64,000 bases of DNA from assembly GCF_022095675.1 (NCBI RefSeq), contig NZ_JAHYSG010000001.1:248001-312000 (forward strand), written 5' to 3'. Within the stretch, counting starts at the first letter, position 1, and the number at the start of each line of letters is the position of its first letter. The notes beneath the pieces are model-generated. The model had not been told where the DNA came from. It saw only the letters and a program-made list of their open reading frames with translations, and made no database searches. This document shows, one piece after another, positions 51,741-60,372 of the stretch. Source of the stretch: Dactylosporangium sp. AC04546. Its GTDB lineage: Bacteria > Actinomycetota > Actinomycetes > Mycobacteriales > Micromonosporaceae. Position numbers and translations under genes: made by a program.

Positions 51741-52639
51741 AGGCCGGCCTGGCGCTCGGCGCCGCCGCGTCCGTGCCCGCCGACGCCCGGCGGGCCGAGG
51801 CGCTCGGCTTCGACTACCTGGCCTGCGGCGAGCACGTGTTCTTCCAGGTCGCGCCGAACCCGTTCGTCGAGCTCGCCGCGGCGGCAGCGGTGACCACCCG
51901 GATCCGGCTGGTCAGCACGGTGAGCCTGCTGCCGCTCTACCCGGCCGCCCTCGCCGCCAAACTGGCCGCGACGCTCGACCAGGTCGCGCAGGGGCGCTTC
52001 GAGCTCGGCGTCGGTGCCGGCGGGGAGGCGCCGGCCGAGTTCGCGGCCGTCGGCGTCGACCCGGCCGAGCGGTTCCGGCGGCTCGACGAGGGGCTCGAGG
52101 TGCTGCGCCTGCTGTTCCGCGGGGGACCCGTGTCGTACGAGGGCACGTACACGCGGCTTCAGGACGTCGCGCTCGACCCACCGCCGGTGCAGCCCGGCGG
52201 GCCGCCGATCTGGCTCGGCGGCCGCAAGGACGGCGCGATCCGCCGCGCCGGCCGGTACGCGCGCACCTGGCTGCCGTACATGGTGACGCCGGAGCAGCTG
52301 CGGGCGGGGCTGGACCGGGTCCGGGCCGCGGCCGCCGGGCACGGGCGCGACCCGGACAGCGTCGGAGCGGCCGTGTTCGCCTTCGCCTGCGCCGACCCGG
52401 ACGCCGGCTGGGCGCGGCGGGCCGGCATCGACTACGTCAGCGCCGCCTACCGGCAGGACTTCGCGCCGCTCGCCGACCGCTTTCTCCTGCTCGGCTCGCC
52501 GGGCGCGGTCGCCCGCCGGATCCGCGAGTTCGCCGCCGCGGGCGCGGACACGGTCATCCTGCAGGTCGCCGCGGCCCCCGAGGACCGCGACCGGGTCCTG
52601 GACACGATCGCCCACGACGTGTTACCGGAGCTTCGATGA
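51737..52639 (+). CDS. LLM-class F420/FMN-dependent oxidoreductase
   Basis: A 300-residue second LLM protein starting at GTG 51737. FDYLACGEHVFFQ, RIRLVSTVSLLPLYPAALAAKLAATLDQVAQGRFELGVGAGGEAPAEF and PIWLGGRKDGAIRRAGRYA are the family motifs. The tandem LLM proteins are only distantly similar, so they may carry out different steps. It overlaps the enoyl-CoA hydratase gene by ATGA. Confidence 0.87.
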   Translation: MKAGLALGAAASVPADARRAEALGFDYLACGEHVFFQVAPNPFVELAAAAAVTTRIRLVSTVSLLPLYPAALAAKLAATLDQVAQGRFELGVGAGGEAPAEFAAVGVDPAERFRRLDEGLEVLRLLFRGGPVSYEGTYTRLQDVALDPPPVQPGGPPIWLGGRKDGAIRRAGRYARTWLPYMVTPEQLRAGLDRVRAAAAGHGRDPDSVGAAVFAFACADPDAGWARRAGIDYVSAAYRQDFAPLADRFLLLGSPGAVARRIREFAAAGADTVILQVAAAPEDRDRVLDTIAHDVLPELR

Positions 52640-53421
52640 GCGACCGGGTCCGTCTCGACGTGCACGACCGGGTCGGCGAGCTCGTGCTCAGCCGGCCGGA
52701 GAAGCTCAACGCCATCGACCGCGAGATGCTGCGCCAGATCGAGCGGGCACTGCTGACCGCGGAGGGCGACCGGGCCGTCCGGGTGCTCATCGTGCGCGGC
52801 GAGGGCCGGGGGTTCTGCGCCGGCGCGGACCTCGGCGCGGTCGACGACAAGGTCGCCGACTCCGGTCTGCTGGCCGAGTTCATGGCGTACTGGCACCAGG
52901 TCTTCGGGCGCCTCGCCGACTCGCCGCTGCCGTCGATCGCGGCCGTGCACGGCATCGCCTACGCGGGCGGGTTCGAGCTGATGCAGGCGTGCGACCTCGC
53001 CGTCGTCGCCGACGACGCCCGCCTCGCCGACCAGCACGCCGTCTACGGGCTGATACCGGGCGGTGGCGGTACCCAGCGGCTGCCCCGGCTGATCGGCGAG
53101 CGCCGGGCGAAGTGGCTGATGTTCAGCGGCCTGCCGCTCGATCCGCGCGAAGCCCTCGACGCCGGGCTCGTCAACGCGGTGCGGCCGGCGGCGGAGGTGC
53201 TCGGCCACGCCCGGGCGATGGCCGCCGTGCTCGCCCGGCGCAGCCCGGTCGCGACCGCGCGGATGAAGGAGGCGATCCGCCTGGGCCTGGCCGCGCCGGA
53301 CCTCGGCGCCGGCCTGGAGATCGAGCGGCGGCTGACCGTGGAGCACATGCGCGCCGCGGACCCGCGCATCGGGCTGGCCGCGTTCGCCGAACGCGCCGAG
53401 CCCGACTTCATCGGGGAGTGA
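52636..53421 (+). CDS. enoyl-CoA hydratase/isomerase-family protein
   Basis: A 261-residue crotonase. LSRPEKLNAIDREML, GRGFCAGADLGAVDD, AVHGIAYAGGFELMQACDLAVVADDARLADQHAVYGLIPGGGGTQRLPRLIG contain the oxyanion-hole glycines and both acidic positions of active hydratases. ATG 52636 overlaps the LLM stop. It ends the LLM operon and is convergent with the phosphotransferase gene 3 bp away. Confidence 0.9.
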   Translation: MSDRVRLDVHDRVGELVLSRPEKLNAIDREMLRQIERALLTAEGDRAVRVLIVRGEGRGFCAGADLGAVDDKVADSGLLAEFMAYWHQVFGRLADSPLPSIAAVHGIAYAGGFELMQACDLAVVADDARLADQHAVYGLIPGGGGTQRLPRLIGERRAKWLMFSGLPLDPREALDAGLVNAVRPAAEVLGHARAMAAVLARRSPVATARMKEAIRLGLAAPDLGAGLEIERRLTVEHMRAADPRIGLAAFAERAEPDFIGE

Positions 53422-53424
53422 GGC

Positions 53425-54459
53425 TCAGCGCCCGAGTGCCGGTGCGTTGGCGAGCCGGATCCAGGCGTCGCACGCGGCGACGAACTTCGACGTGTCGACG
53501 GCGTCGTTCATCACCCCGGACCGGTACCGGTGCAGGGCCCGCAGCGCCGTGCCGGCGACCCGCCAGCACGCCATGCGGTAGTGGTACTCGAAGTCGTCGA
53601 GGCCGGCGCCGGTGAGGGCGGCGTAGTGGGCCAGCGCCTCGCCGAGGCCGGCGGCGCCGGGCGCCGACGTCGCCAGCCGCACGCCGAGCATCGCCTCCGC
53701 CGGCGGGTCCCAGAACGCGGCCAGCAGCCCCAGGTCGGCCAGCGGCTCGCCGAGGGTGACGAGTTCCCAGTCCAGCACGGCCCGGATGTCGCCGCCGGGG
53801 CCGACGATCGCGTTGCCGAGCCGGTAGTCGCCGTGCACGACGCGGCACCGGTCGTCGCGGGGCATCCGGCGCTCCAGGTCCTGCGCGATCCGTTCGAGCT
53901 CGGCGGCCTGCGTCGCGGCCCCATCGGCGGCGTCGGCGATGACCGAGCGCCAGCGGTGCAGCTGGCGGCTCAGGTACGAGCGGCGCGGGCCGAGGTCGCC
54001 CAGCCCGACCTCGTCCGGCTCCACGGTGTGCAGGGCGGAGAGCGTGGCCACGACGTCGAGCGACGCCCGGCGCAGCGCCGGCGGTTCGAGGAGCGCGGCC
54101 GCCGCGTCCGCGTTGCCCAGCACGTGGCCGTCGACGAAGTCGGTGACGTGGCACGGCAGGCCGAGCGGGTCGTCGGCGGTCCCGGTGAGGCGGAGCCGTG
54201 GCACCGGCACCGGCGTGGCACGCAGCGCGGCCATCGCGCGGGCCTCGCGGCCGACATCGTGCGCGCCGCCCTCGTGGCGTCCGGCCGGGGCGTGGCGCAG
54301 CACCCATCCGCGCCCCGATCGGTCGGTCACGCGGTAGGTCAGCATGCTGTACCCGCCGGAGATGCGCTCGGCGGTGAACGGCGGATCCGCCTCGGGCAGC
54401 CCGCGGGCCAGCCAGTCACGGACGGCCGGCGGCACACCCTCGGCGAGCGGCGCCGTCAC
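53425..54459 (-). CDS. APH-family phosphotransferase
   Basis: A 344-residue kinase-fold protein. ERISGGYSMLTYRVTD is the nucleotide-binding strand region, VVHGDYRLGNAIV carries the catalytic Asp, and IRAVLDWELVTLGEPLADLG carries the metal-binding Asp. Similar proteins are encoded next to acyl-CoA dehydrogenases in actinomycetes (ACAD10-like kinase part) and may phosphorylate a hydroxy-acyl intermediate before elimination. The GTG start at 54459 overlaps the upstream stop. It is not a likely antibiotic resistance gene in this setting. Confidence 0.85.
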   Translation of the reverse strand: MTAPLAEGVPPAVRDWLARGLPEADPPFTAERISGGYSMLTYRVTDRSGRGWVLRHAPAGRHEGGAHDVGREARAMAALRATPVPVPRLRLTGTADDPLGLPCHVTDFVDGHVLGNADAAAALLEPPALRRASLDVVATLSALHTVEPDEVGLGDLGPRRSYLSRQLHRWRSVIADAADGAATQAAELERIAQDLERRMPRDDRCRVVHGDYRLGNAIVGPGGDIRAVLDWELVTLGEPLADLGLLAAFWDPPAEAMLGVRLATSAPGAAGLGEALAHYAALTGAGLDDFEYHYRMACWRVAGTALRALHRYRSGVMNDAVDTSKFVAACDAWIRLANAPALGR

Positions 54460-55496
54460 GACTGCGGCCGCGGCGGCGTCGCGCCGGTCATGCCGACGGG
54501 CCGGCCGTCGACGAGCTGGTCGAGCATCTCGACGATGCCCAGGCCGCGCCGCCCGTCGCTGGACACGAACTCGTAGGCGGAGTAACCGATCCGGGTGGCC
54601 AGCTCGGTGCCGTCCGCGGCGGTGCGCCGGTGCCGCAGCGGCGCGTAGCGCTCCGGTGCCCGGGCGGTGCCGGTCAGGGTGATGGGACCGGCGGGGGTCG
54701 CGAGCTCGGACACGGCCTTGCGGCAGAAGCCGTCGGCGGTCCACTCGACCGTCTGGCCGGTCAGCTCGGCGGGCGACGTGATGCCGCCGTCGACCACGGC
54801 CGCGCGGCGGGTGCGCCCGCCGTCGCGCCGGGCGACGTCGAGGGTCATGACGGCCGAGCCGTCCTCGAAGGCGGCGACGATCCAGCGGTACGACAACGGG
54901 CCGGCCCAGTCGCGCGGCCCCCACGAGTGGTCCCGCAGGCCGCCGCCGCTGACCGCGAGCCGCCGCCCATCGAGCTCGAGGTCGCCCTCGACGTGGATGA
55001 ACTGCTCGTAGTGGCCGACGGCCATGGTGTCCTCGAGGATGTTCGCCGGGTCGTCGCCGTTGGTGCCGAACGACGCGCCGTGGCCGGTGACCGACAGCCG
55101 GATCCGCGCGGCGCGTTTCGGGGCGGCGCGGAACGCCTCGCCGGGTGACGCGAGCACCTTGGGTTCGCTGAAGGACGACAGCGTGCCGTCGTACCGCAGC
55201 CGCTGCCGCCGGTGCGGTTCGACGATCTCGAAGGCCAGTCCGCCGACGGCGAGCCGGTCGGCGGTCAGGTCCGTGGTGCGCTGGTGGGTGAACAGCGTCT
55301 CCCCGTCGGGGAGGAAGATCAGCACACTGGCCTGGCCGGCCGGCTGGTTGGCCTGCATCGCCACCCGCACCCAGCCGACGACGCCGGCGTCCGGGCACAG
55401 GAAGTTGTAGTAGGTGCTTTCGTTGTAGGCCGGCTGGTCGTCGGGCACGTGCCGGTACTCGTGCGCGGGCGCGATCGTCTCGGCGAACATCGACAT
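54456..55496 (-). CDS. lipocalin-like (DUF7064/7065-type) protein of unknown function
   Basis: A 346-residue protein. YYNFLCPDAGVVGWVRVAMQAN at the N-terminus and GGGLRDHSWGPRDWAGPLSYRWI in the middle are features of the DUF7064/7065 proteins found with acyl-CoA and phosphotransferase genes. The fold is probably a double lipocalin as in CrtC-like hydratases. No catalytic residues can be named. ATG 55496 follows GAGGAGACG. The TetR-type site at 55520 is 24 bp upstream. It is co-transcribed with the phosphotransferase. Confidence 0.78.
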   Translation of the reverse strand: MSMFAETIAPAHEYRHVPDDQPAYNESTYYNFLCPDAGVVGWVRVAMQANQPAGQASVLIFLPDGETLFTHQRTTDLTADRLAVGGLAFEIVEPHRRQRLRYDGTLSSFSEPKVLASPGEAFRAAPKRAARIRLSVTGHGASFGTNGDDPANILEDTMAVGHYEQFIHVEGDLELDGRRLAVSGGGLRDHSWGPRDWAGPLSYRWIVAAFEDGSAVMTLDVARRDGGRTRRAAVVDGGITSPAELTGQTVEWTADGFCRKAVSELATPAGPITLTGTARAPERYAPLRHRRTAADGTELATRIGYSAYEFVSSDGRRGLGIVEMLDQLVDGRPVGMTGATPPRPQS

Positions 55497-55519
55497 GGCG
55501 TCTCCTCGTGGCGGTTTAA

Positions 55520-55535
55520 CCAACCATCTGGTTGA
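55520..55535. promoter_or_regulatory. TetR-type operator, regulon site B
   Basis: CCAACCATCTGGTTGA, arms of CCAACC and GGTTG with a 4-bp centre. It lies 24 bp before the gene starting at 55496. Confidence 0.65.
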
Positions 55536-55562
55536 GAACCTAGTTGCGTGTCAGGCCGTGCG

Positions 55563-56951
55563 TCAAGCACCGGCCGGCTCCGCCGCCGGGCGCGGAATGG
55601 CGACGGCGAGCGCGGTGGCGAGCGCCATCGCGACGGCGAGGAGCACGAACCCCGCCGTGTAGCCGGACCCGACCGGCGCGCCCGAGGCGTCCAGCCGCGC
55701 CGTGACCACCGTGGCCATGACGGCGGTACCCACGGAGCCGCCGACGTTGCGGGCGTTGAGGTTGACCGCGCCGGCCACGGCGGACTGCGACGGCGGCGCC
55801 GAGACCACCACGAGCGTGGCGAGCGAGGCCAGGGCTACGCCCAGCGCGACGCCGTAGACCCCGAGCGTGGTCACCAGCTGCCACGTGGCCGCGTACCCCC
55901 ACGCGACGACGGCGAGGCAGCCGGCGATGACCACGCTCGAGGAGACCACGACCCGCCGCGAGCCGTTGCGCCGTACGAGACCCGCGGTGACCAGGCCGCC
56001 GACGAAGACCGCGCTGGCCAGTGGCAGCATCAGCAGGCCGGACTCGGTGACGGTGGCGCCGACGCCGTAGCCGGTCGACGACGGCGCCTGCAGCAGCTGC
56101 GGTACGAACGCGTAGACCGCGAACATCGCGAAGCCGAGCAGGAACGAGACCGCGTTGCCCGACCGGATGGCCGGGATCCGCATCATCTTCAGGTCGATGA
56201 GCGGATGCCGGGCGCGGGACTCGAGCCGCAGCCAGCCGGCGGCGAGCGCCGCCGCGACGGCGTAGAGACCGAGCGTGCGCCCGCTGGCCCAGCCCCAGCG
56301 GGAGGCTTCGGTGGTGGCCAGCACGAAGGTGGCCAGGGCGCCGGCCAGGAACGGTGCCGGCGCCCAGGAGATCGGCTCGGCCCGCCCGGCCGAGGCGGGC
56401 ACGACGAAGACGGCCACGACGGCGGTGGCCGCGATCATCAGCATCGGCAGGAGGAACAGCCACCGGTAGCCCAACGCGTCGACGATCGGCCCGGCCAGCA
56501 CCAGCCCGGCGCTCGCGCCGATCCCGCTGATCGCCGCCAGGACGCCGATCGCCGAGGGCACCCGCTCGGCCGGGAACTCGTCGCGCACGATGCCGAAGGC
56601 CAGCGGCATCACCGCGCCGCCGGCGCCCTGCAGCACGCGCGCCGCCGTCATGATGCCGATGCCGGGCGCGAGCGCCGCGCCGAGCGAGCCCGCGGCCAGC
56701 ATGCCGAGCGCGGCGACCAGCATCGGCTTCTTGCCGACCGCGTCGCCGAGCCGGCCGAGGATCGGGGTGGCGATCGCGGCCGACAGGAGGTATCCGCTGA
56801 CCACCCACGTGACGCTGCGCGCGTCGGTGTGCAGCGCGCGGCGGATCTCCGGCAGCACCGGGATGACCATCGCTTGCAGCAGCGCGAACGCGGTGGTGGC
56901 GACGACGAGCACGCCGAACGTCGCGGCCGGGCGCGAAGGGAGGTACCGCAT
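55563..56951 (-). CDS. MFS transporter, DHA2 (EmrB/QacA) type
   Basis: A 462-residue protein with about 14 hydrophobic helices. WVVSGYLLSAAIATPILGRLGDAVGKKPML is the motif A loop and ARVLQGAGGAVMPLAFGIVRDEFP the following motif. It resembles the transporter at 26293-27723 in layout. ATG 56951 follows a GGAG-type site. It lies downstream of the Liv-type binding-protein gene, behind a strong hairpin, so it may have its own expression level. Substrate unknown. Confidence 0.87.
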   Translation of the reverse strand: MRYLPSRPAATFGVLVVATTAFALLQAMVIPVLPEIRRALHTDARSVTWVVSGYLLSAAIATPILGRLGDAVGKKPMLVAALGMLAAGSLGAALAPGIGIMTAARVLQGAGGAVMPLAFGIVRDEFPAERVPSAIGVLAAISGIGASAGLVLAGPIVDALGYRWLFLLPMLMIAATAVVAVFVVPASAGRAEPISWAPAPFLAGALATFVLATTEASRWGWASGRTLGLYAVAAALAAGWLRLESRARHPLIDLKMMRIPAIRSGNAVSFLLGFAMFAVYAFVPQLLQAPSSTGYGVGATVTESGLLMLPLASAVFVGGLVTAGLVRRNGSRRVVVSSSVVIAGCLAVVAWGYAATWQLVTTLGVYGVALGVALASLATLVVVSAPPSQSAVAGAVNLNARNVGGSVGTAVMATVVTARLDASGAPVGSGYTAGFVLLAVAMALATALAVAIPRPAAEPAGA

Positions 56952-56980
56952 CGGGCTTCTCCTGCGGAGGTGATGGAGCG

Positions 56981-57012
56981 GTCCGGGCGCCCCGGTGGCG
57001 GGGCGCCCGGAC
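56981..57012. terminator. strong hairpin after the Liv-type binding-protein gene
   Basis: Perfect 13-nt arms (56981-56993 and 57000-57012) with a 6-nt loop, 25 nt after the binding-protein stop on the minus strand. No T-tract follows on either side. Confidence 0.65.
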
Positions 57013-57037
57013 CTGGACGGTTGGATCGTGGCGCGGC

Positions 57038-58243
57038 TCAGCCGGCCGACGGGACGCTGAGCCCCTTCTCGACCGGGCCGTACTTGGTGAAGACGAAGTC
57101 GCCCGGGCCGAACGTCGGGAAGTGGTTGTCGGCGGAGAACGTCACCGGGCTGACGTAGAGCGGCATGTCCGCCGGCTTGGCGCCCTCCAGGGCCTTCGCC
57201 ATCTTCTTGGCGTCGAGGCTGCCGGCGAGGTTGGCGGCCGCGGCGGCCAGGATGACGTCGTGGTAGGCGACGAGGTACGTGTTGATCGGGAACGGCAGCT
57301 TGCCGCCGGACTTGGCCAGCACCGCGTCGTAGAACTTCTTGAACGCCGCGCTCTCGGTCTGCGGGGTGCCCTTGACGCTCGTCGCGAGCTGCTGGAACAG
57401 GATGCCGTCGTAGGTGTTCGCCGGGGCGAGGTCGGCGAGGTTGTTGGCGGAGTACGTCTGCGCGGCGATCGTCGGCAGGGTGACCGCGAGCTTGGCGCGG
57501 GCCTTGGCCATGGCGCCGGCGGCGGGGCTGTAGCCGGCGAAGATCAGCGCGGCGGGGTTCGGGGCGAGGACCTGCTGGAGCTGGGGTGTGGCGTCGATCG
57601 AGTCCGGCGGGACGCGGGCGAAGGTGACGGCGATGTCGGCCGCCTTGAACGCGGGGCCGGCAACCGCCTCGAACGCCTGGCCCGAGGCGTCGTCGATGTC
57701 GAGGATGCCGACGCTCTTGTACCCGCTCTCCTTCGCCTTGCTCACCAGGCTGCCGACGTAGTCGGGGATGGTGTGGGCGTTGCCGAACTCCAGCGGGTAC
57801 TTCTTCGGGTCGTTGAAGGTCGCCGACGTGAAGTGCTGGGAGGTGAAGATGCCGGCCTGGGCGAGGATCGGGATGCCGGCCGGGATCTCGGAGGCGACGC
57901 CGGGGATGACGGCGTGCGGCTTGCCTCCGCTGAGCAGCTCCTGCAGCTTGGCCGCCGACTGGTCGGCGCTGCCGGCGTTGTCGATGTAGTTGATTTTGAG
58001 GGGCTGGCCGAGCACGCCGCCGTTGTCGTTGACGACCTGGACGGCGGCGTCCATGCCCTGCTGCATGGCCCCGCCGACGACGGCGAGCGGGCCGCTGAGC
58101 GCGACCAACGCGTCGATCTTCATCGGTCCGCCGCCAGACCCGTTGCCCGAGCCGGAGCCGTCCCCGGCGTCGTCGCCGCACGCGGCGACCACCAGTAACG
58201 ACACCGCCAGCGCTGCCGCGATCGCGGCCCGCCGAGTTCTCAT
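57038..58243 (-). CDS. ABC transporter substrate-binding lipoprotein, LivK/branched-chain type
   Basis: A 401-residue lipoprotein. A basic start and hydrophobic segment end in the lipobox VVAAC (about residue 22), followed by a Gly/Ser/Asp linker. KIDALVALSGPLAVVGGAMQQGMDAAVQVVNDNGGVLGQPLKI is the start of a type I periplasmic-binding fold. ATG 58243 follows GGAG at 9 nt. Its permease and ATPase partners are probably the genes from 61639. In such clusters the ligand is often an aromatic or aliphatic acid in place of an amino acid. Confidence 0.9.
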   Translation of the reverse strand: MRTRRAAIAAALAVSLLVVAACGDDAGDGSGSGNGSGGGPMKIDALVALSGPLAVVGGAMQQGMDAAVQVVNDNGGVLGQPLKINYIDNAGSADQSAAKLQELLSGGKPHAVIPGVASEIPAGIPILAQAGIFTSQHFTSATFNDPKKYPLEFGNAHTIPDYVGSLVSKAKESGYKSVGILDIDDASGQAFEAVAGPAFKAADIAVTFARVPPDSIDATPQLQQVLAPNPAALIFAGYSPAAGAMAKARAKLAVTLPTIAAQTYSANNLADLAPANTYDGILFQQLATSVKGTPQTESAAFKKFYDAVLAKSGGKLPFPINTYLVAYHDVILAAAAANLAGSLDAKKMAKALEGAKPADMPLYVSPVTFSADNHFPTFGPGDFVFTKYGPVEKGLSVPSAG

Positions 58244-58270
58244 GGCGTTCACTCCACTTCTTCTTATTAT

Positions 58271-58291
58271 CCAATTCATTTAAATGATTGG
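58271..58291. promoter_or_regulatory. AT-rich palindromic operator before the LivK-type gene
   Basis: A 21-bp near-perfect palindrome: CCAAT-TCATTTAAATGA-TTGG with one mismatch. It is 28 bp before the binding-protein ATG. Its half AATCATTTA recurs at 61578-61586 before the permease genes. Confidence 0.6.
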
Positions 58292-58361
58292 CGGGACAGT
58301 AGCCAGCGGCCCTGGTTGCGTCAAGGTCGTGGCGGGTTGGTGCGGTGGGCGGGCGGGTGCC

Positions 58362-59165
58362 CTACTGGAAGGTGAAGGAGGGGGTACGGCGCTCCCGGAA
58401 CGCCGCTCGTGCCTCGGCGCTGTCGGTCGTCCGCGCGCTGAGCACCTGTTGGCGGTTCTCGAGCTCGATCGCCGCGTCCAGGGACGGCAATTCCAGGCCC
58501 AGCCACATGCCCTGCTTGGTCAACTCCAGCGCCATCGGTGCCGCGTCGAGCAGGGCGTCGATCGTCGTGTCCACCGTGGAGCCGAGCGCGGCGGGCTCGA
58601 CGACGCCGGCGAGCAGCCCGATCCGCAGCGCCTCGGCGGCGTCGAACCGGCGCCCGGTGAGCATCAGCTCGTGGGCCCGGCCGGCGCCGACCAGCCGCGG
58701 CAGCAGCCAGCTGATGCCGAGGTCGCAGCCGCTGGCGCCGATGCGGATGAACGCGGTCGTGAAGACCGCCGTCGACGCGGCGAAGCGGATGTCCGCCGCG
58801 CACGCCAGCGCGAGGCCGAAGCCCGCGGCGGGCCCGTTGACGGCGGCGACGACCGGCTTCGGCAGCCGGTGCACCCGCTGGATCAGTGTCGCGACGAGGC
58901 GCTGGAACGCCAGGTCACGGTATACCTGGCTCATGTCCGCCGTGCCGGGAGCGTCGCCGTAGCCGTCGAGGTCCAGGCCGGCACTGAAGCCCCGCCCGGC
59001 GCCGGTGACCACGACCACCCGGCAGCGCGGATCGCGCTCCGCCGCGTCGAGCGCGTCGTGCAGGCCCTGGGCCAGCTCGGCGTTGACCGCGTTGAGCTTC
59101 TCCGGGCGGTGCAGCTCGATGCGGTACACGCCGGGCCTGGGTCGGGACACGTCGACGGCGCTCAC
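58362..59165 (-). CDS. enoyl-CoA hydratase/isomerase-family protein
   Basis: A 267-residue crotonase. LHRPEKLNAVNAELA, GRGFSAGLDLDGYGD and AVNGPAAGFGLALACAADIRFAASTAVFTTAFIRIGASGCDLGISWLLPRLVG define the family. The usual Glu positions are replaced (AGFGLAL, SGCDLG), which fits isomerase, hydrolase or acyl-CoA lyase members more than typical hydratases. GTG 59165 overlaps the previous stop (GTGA), coupling it to the protein at 59162-60211. Confidence 0.87.
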   Translation of the reverse strand: MSAVDVSRPRPGVYRIELHRPEKLNAVNAELAQGLHDALDAAERDPRCRVVVVTGAGRGFSAGLDLDGYGDAPGTADMSQVYRDLAFQRLVATLIQRVHRLPKPVVAAVNGPAAGFGLALACAADIRFAASTAVFTTAFIRIGASGCDLGISWLLPRLVGAGRAHELMLTGRRFDAAEALRIGLLAGVVEPAALGSTVDTTIDALLDAAPMALELTKQGMWLGLELPSLDAAIELENRQQVLSARTTDSAEARAAFRERRTPSFTFQ

Positions 59166-60211
59166 GGGCGCACCGCCGCGAACGGGAAGTTGCCGGCCTG
59201 GGTGCCCCATTCGTGCACGACATCGCCGGCCAGCCGGGTGGCCCGCCCCCAGTGATACAGCTCGGCCTCGATCCGGCCCACCTGCCGGCAGTAGTAGGCC
59301 CCCTCGTTGCCGTCGAGCTCGAACTGGTCGCTGACCCGGCCGTCGGTGAGCCGGGCGAAGAACTCCAGCTCGCCCTGGGCGGCCTTGAGCGTGACCACCT
59401 CCGGGCGGGGCAGCCCGGTGCCGTGCTCGATGCGGAACCGCTCGACGGACGAGGCGAACGCGAACGTGCTCAGGATCGGCTCGCCCTCCCGATACAGCAC
59501 GAACGGCGTGAAGTGCCGGTAGCCGAGCTGTTCGGACGCCGCGGAGTCGGTCCACAGTCCCGTGTATTCGCCGCACGTGAAGTGTCCCCAGGTCCAGACC
59601 GACTGGGCGGACCGCGCCTTCTCCCGGCCGGCCAGCGGCAGCGACGACAGCTGCTTCTCGGTGTGGACCCGGCCGCGCACCGGCACGCGGTCGCCGTCGA
59701 GGGCGATCCAGCCGGAGACATCGGCCCGCGGCGCGACCGGCCACCAGCCGACCGCGGCGCCCGACTCGGGGCGGTGGTGGGTGAAGCCGGGGGAGGCGGT
59801 GGTGAACTTGACCCCGGCGCAGACGACCGTTGCCGTCAGCTCCAGCTGCACCCGGCCGACGTCCAGGCTGAGGTCGAACGCGGCCGGGTCGCCTCGCTCG
59901 GATAGCCGACCAACCAGTTGGTTGTTATCTCCCCATCGGCCACCGAACGGGTACGGCTCGAACTCGTCCGGCGCGAAGCCGGTGTTCAGCTCGAGGAACG
60001 GCTGCCCGGGGCGTAGCAGGTTGACGGTGACCGCCGGGCGGCCACCGTCGAACGGTCGCGAGCGGTACAGGCCGATGCCGACCTGCCACCCGTTGTCCAG
60101 CGCGGCGTCGAGCCACCACAGCTCGACGTATTCGGGGTCGCCGGCGCCCAGCTCGGTGCGCCAGGCCAACTCGGCCGCCGTGATCGGTCGGAACGCTCGG
60201 ACGGCACTCAT
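59162..60211 (-). CDS. hypothetical lipocalin-like protein
   Basis: A 349-residue protein I cannot assign firmly. It is beta-rich with aromatic motifs (WGHFTCGEYTGLW, LGYRHFTPFVLYREG, HEWGTQAGNFPF) and resembles the CrtC/tocopherol-cyclase-like double lipocalin proteins found in terpenoid and lipid pathways. ATG 60211 follows GAGGCG. The TetR-type site C lies inside its coding region. It is coupled to the enoyl-CoA hydratase gene and divergent from the acyl-CoA dehydrogenase gene. Confidence 0.7.
   Translation of the reverse strand: MSAVRAFRPITAAELAWRTELGAGDPEYVELWWLDAALDNGWQVGIGLYRSRPFDGGRPAVTVNLLRPGQPFLELNTGFAPDEFEPYPFGGRWGDNNQLVGRLSERGDPAAFDLSLDVGRVQLELTATVVCAGVKFTTASPGFTHHRPESGAAVGWWPVAPRADVSGWIALDGDRVPVRGRVHTEKQLSSLPLAGREKARSAQSVWTWGHFTCGEYTGLWTDSAASEQLGYRHFTPFVLYREGEPILSTFAFASSVERFRIEHGTGLPRPEVVTLKAAQGELEFFARLTDGRVSDQFELDGNEGAYYCRQVGRIEAELYHWGRATRLAGDVVHEWGTQAGNFPFAAVRP
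59910..59925. promoter_or_regulatory. TetR-type operator-like site C, inside a coding region
   Basis: CCAACCAGTTGGTTGT, matching CCAACC-N4-GGTTGR except the last base. It falls about 290 bp inside the lipocalin-like gene. It could be an intragenic auxiliary operator or a chance match. Confidence 0.45.
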
Positions 60212-60341
60212 CGCATCGCCTCGATTCGCATCGGCTTGGGCCCGGGGTCGGTCCGGCTTCGGTTCGTTCGGACCGGTCGACGTCGGTGTGCGGTTGCTGT
60301 TGTCGTTCGTGCGTCACTCTGTTGTACTGGTCCCCATGTAG

Positions 60342-60357
60342 TCAACCCACCGGTCGG
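60342..60357. promoter_or_regulatory. TetR-type operator, regulon site D
   Basis: TCAACC-N4-GGTCGG; the reverse complement is CCGACCGGTGGGTTGA, matching site A with two changes. It lies 15 bp before the acyl-CoA dehydrogenase start in the divergent promoter. Confidence 0.65.
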
Positions 60358-60372
60358 TTAAGAGAGGCTCGA

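Noticed and set aside
53408..54307. Long minus-strand frame overlapping the phosphotransferase
   Set aside because: It is a different frame over the same gene with arginine/alanine-rich translation; the APH motifs are in the frame of 53425-54459.
56952..58274. 903-codon minus-strand frame that appears to join the MFS gene to upstream sequence
   Set aside because: The segment upstream of ATG 56951 is an out-of-frame shadow of the LivK-type gene and crosses the hairpin; it is not a fusion protein.
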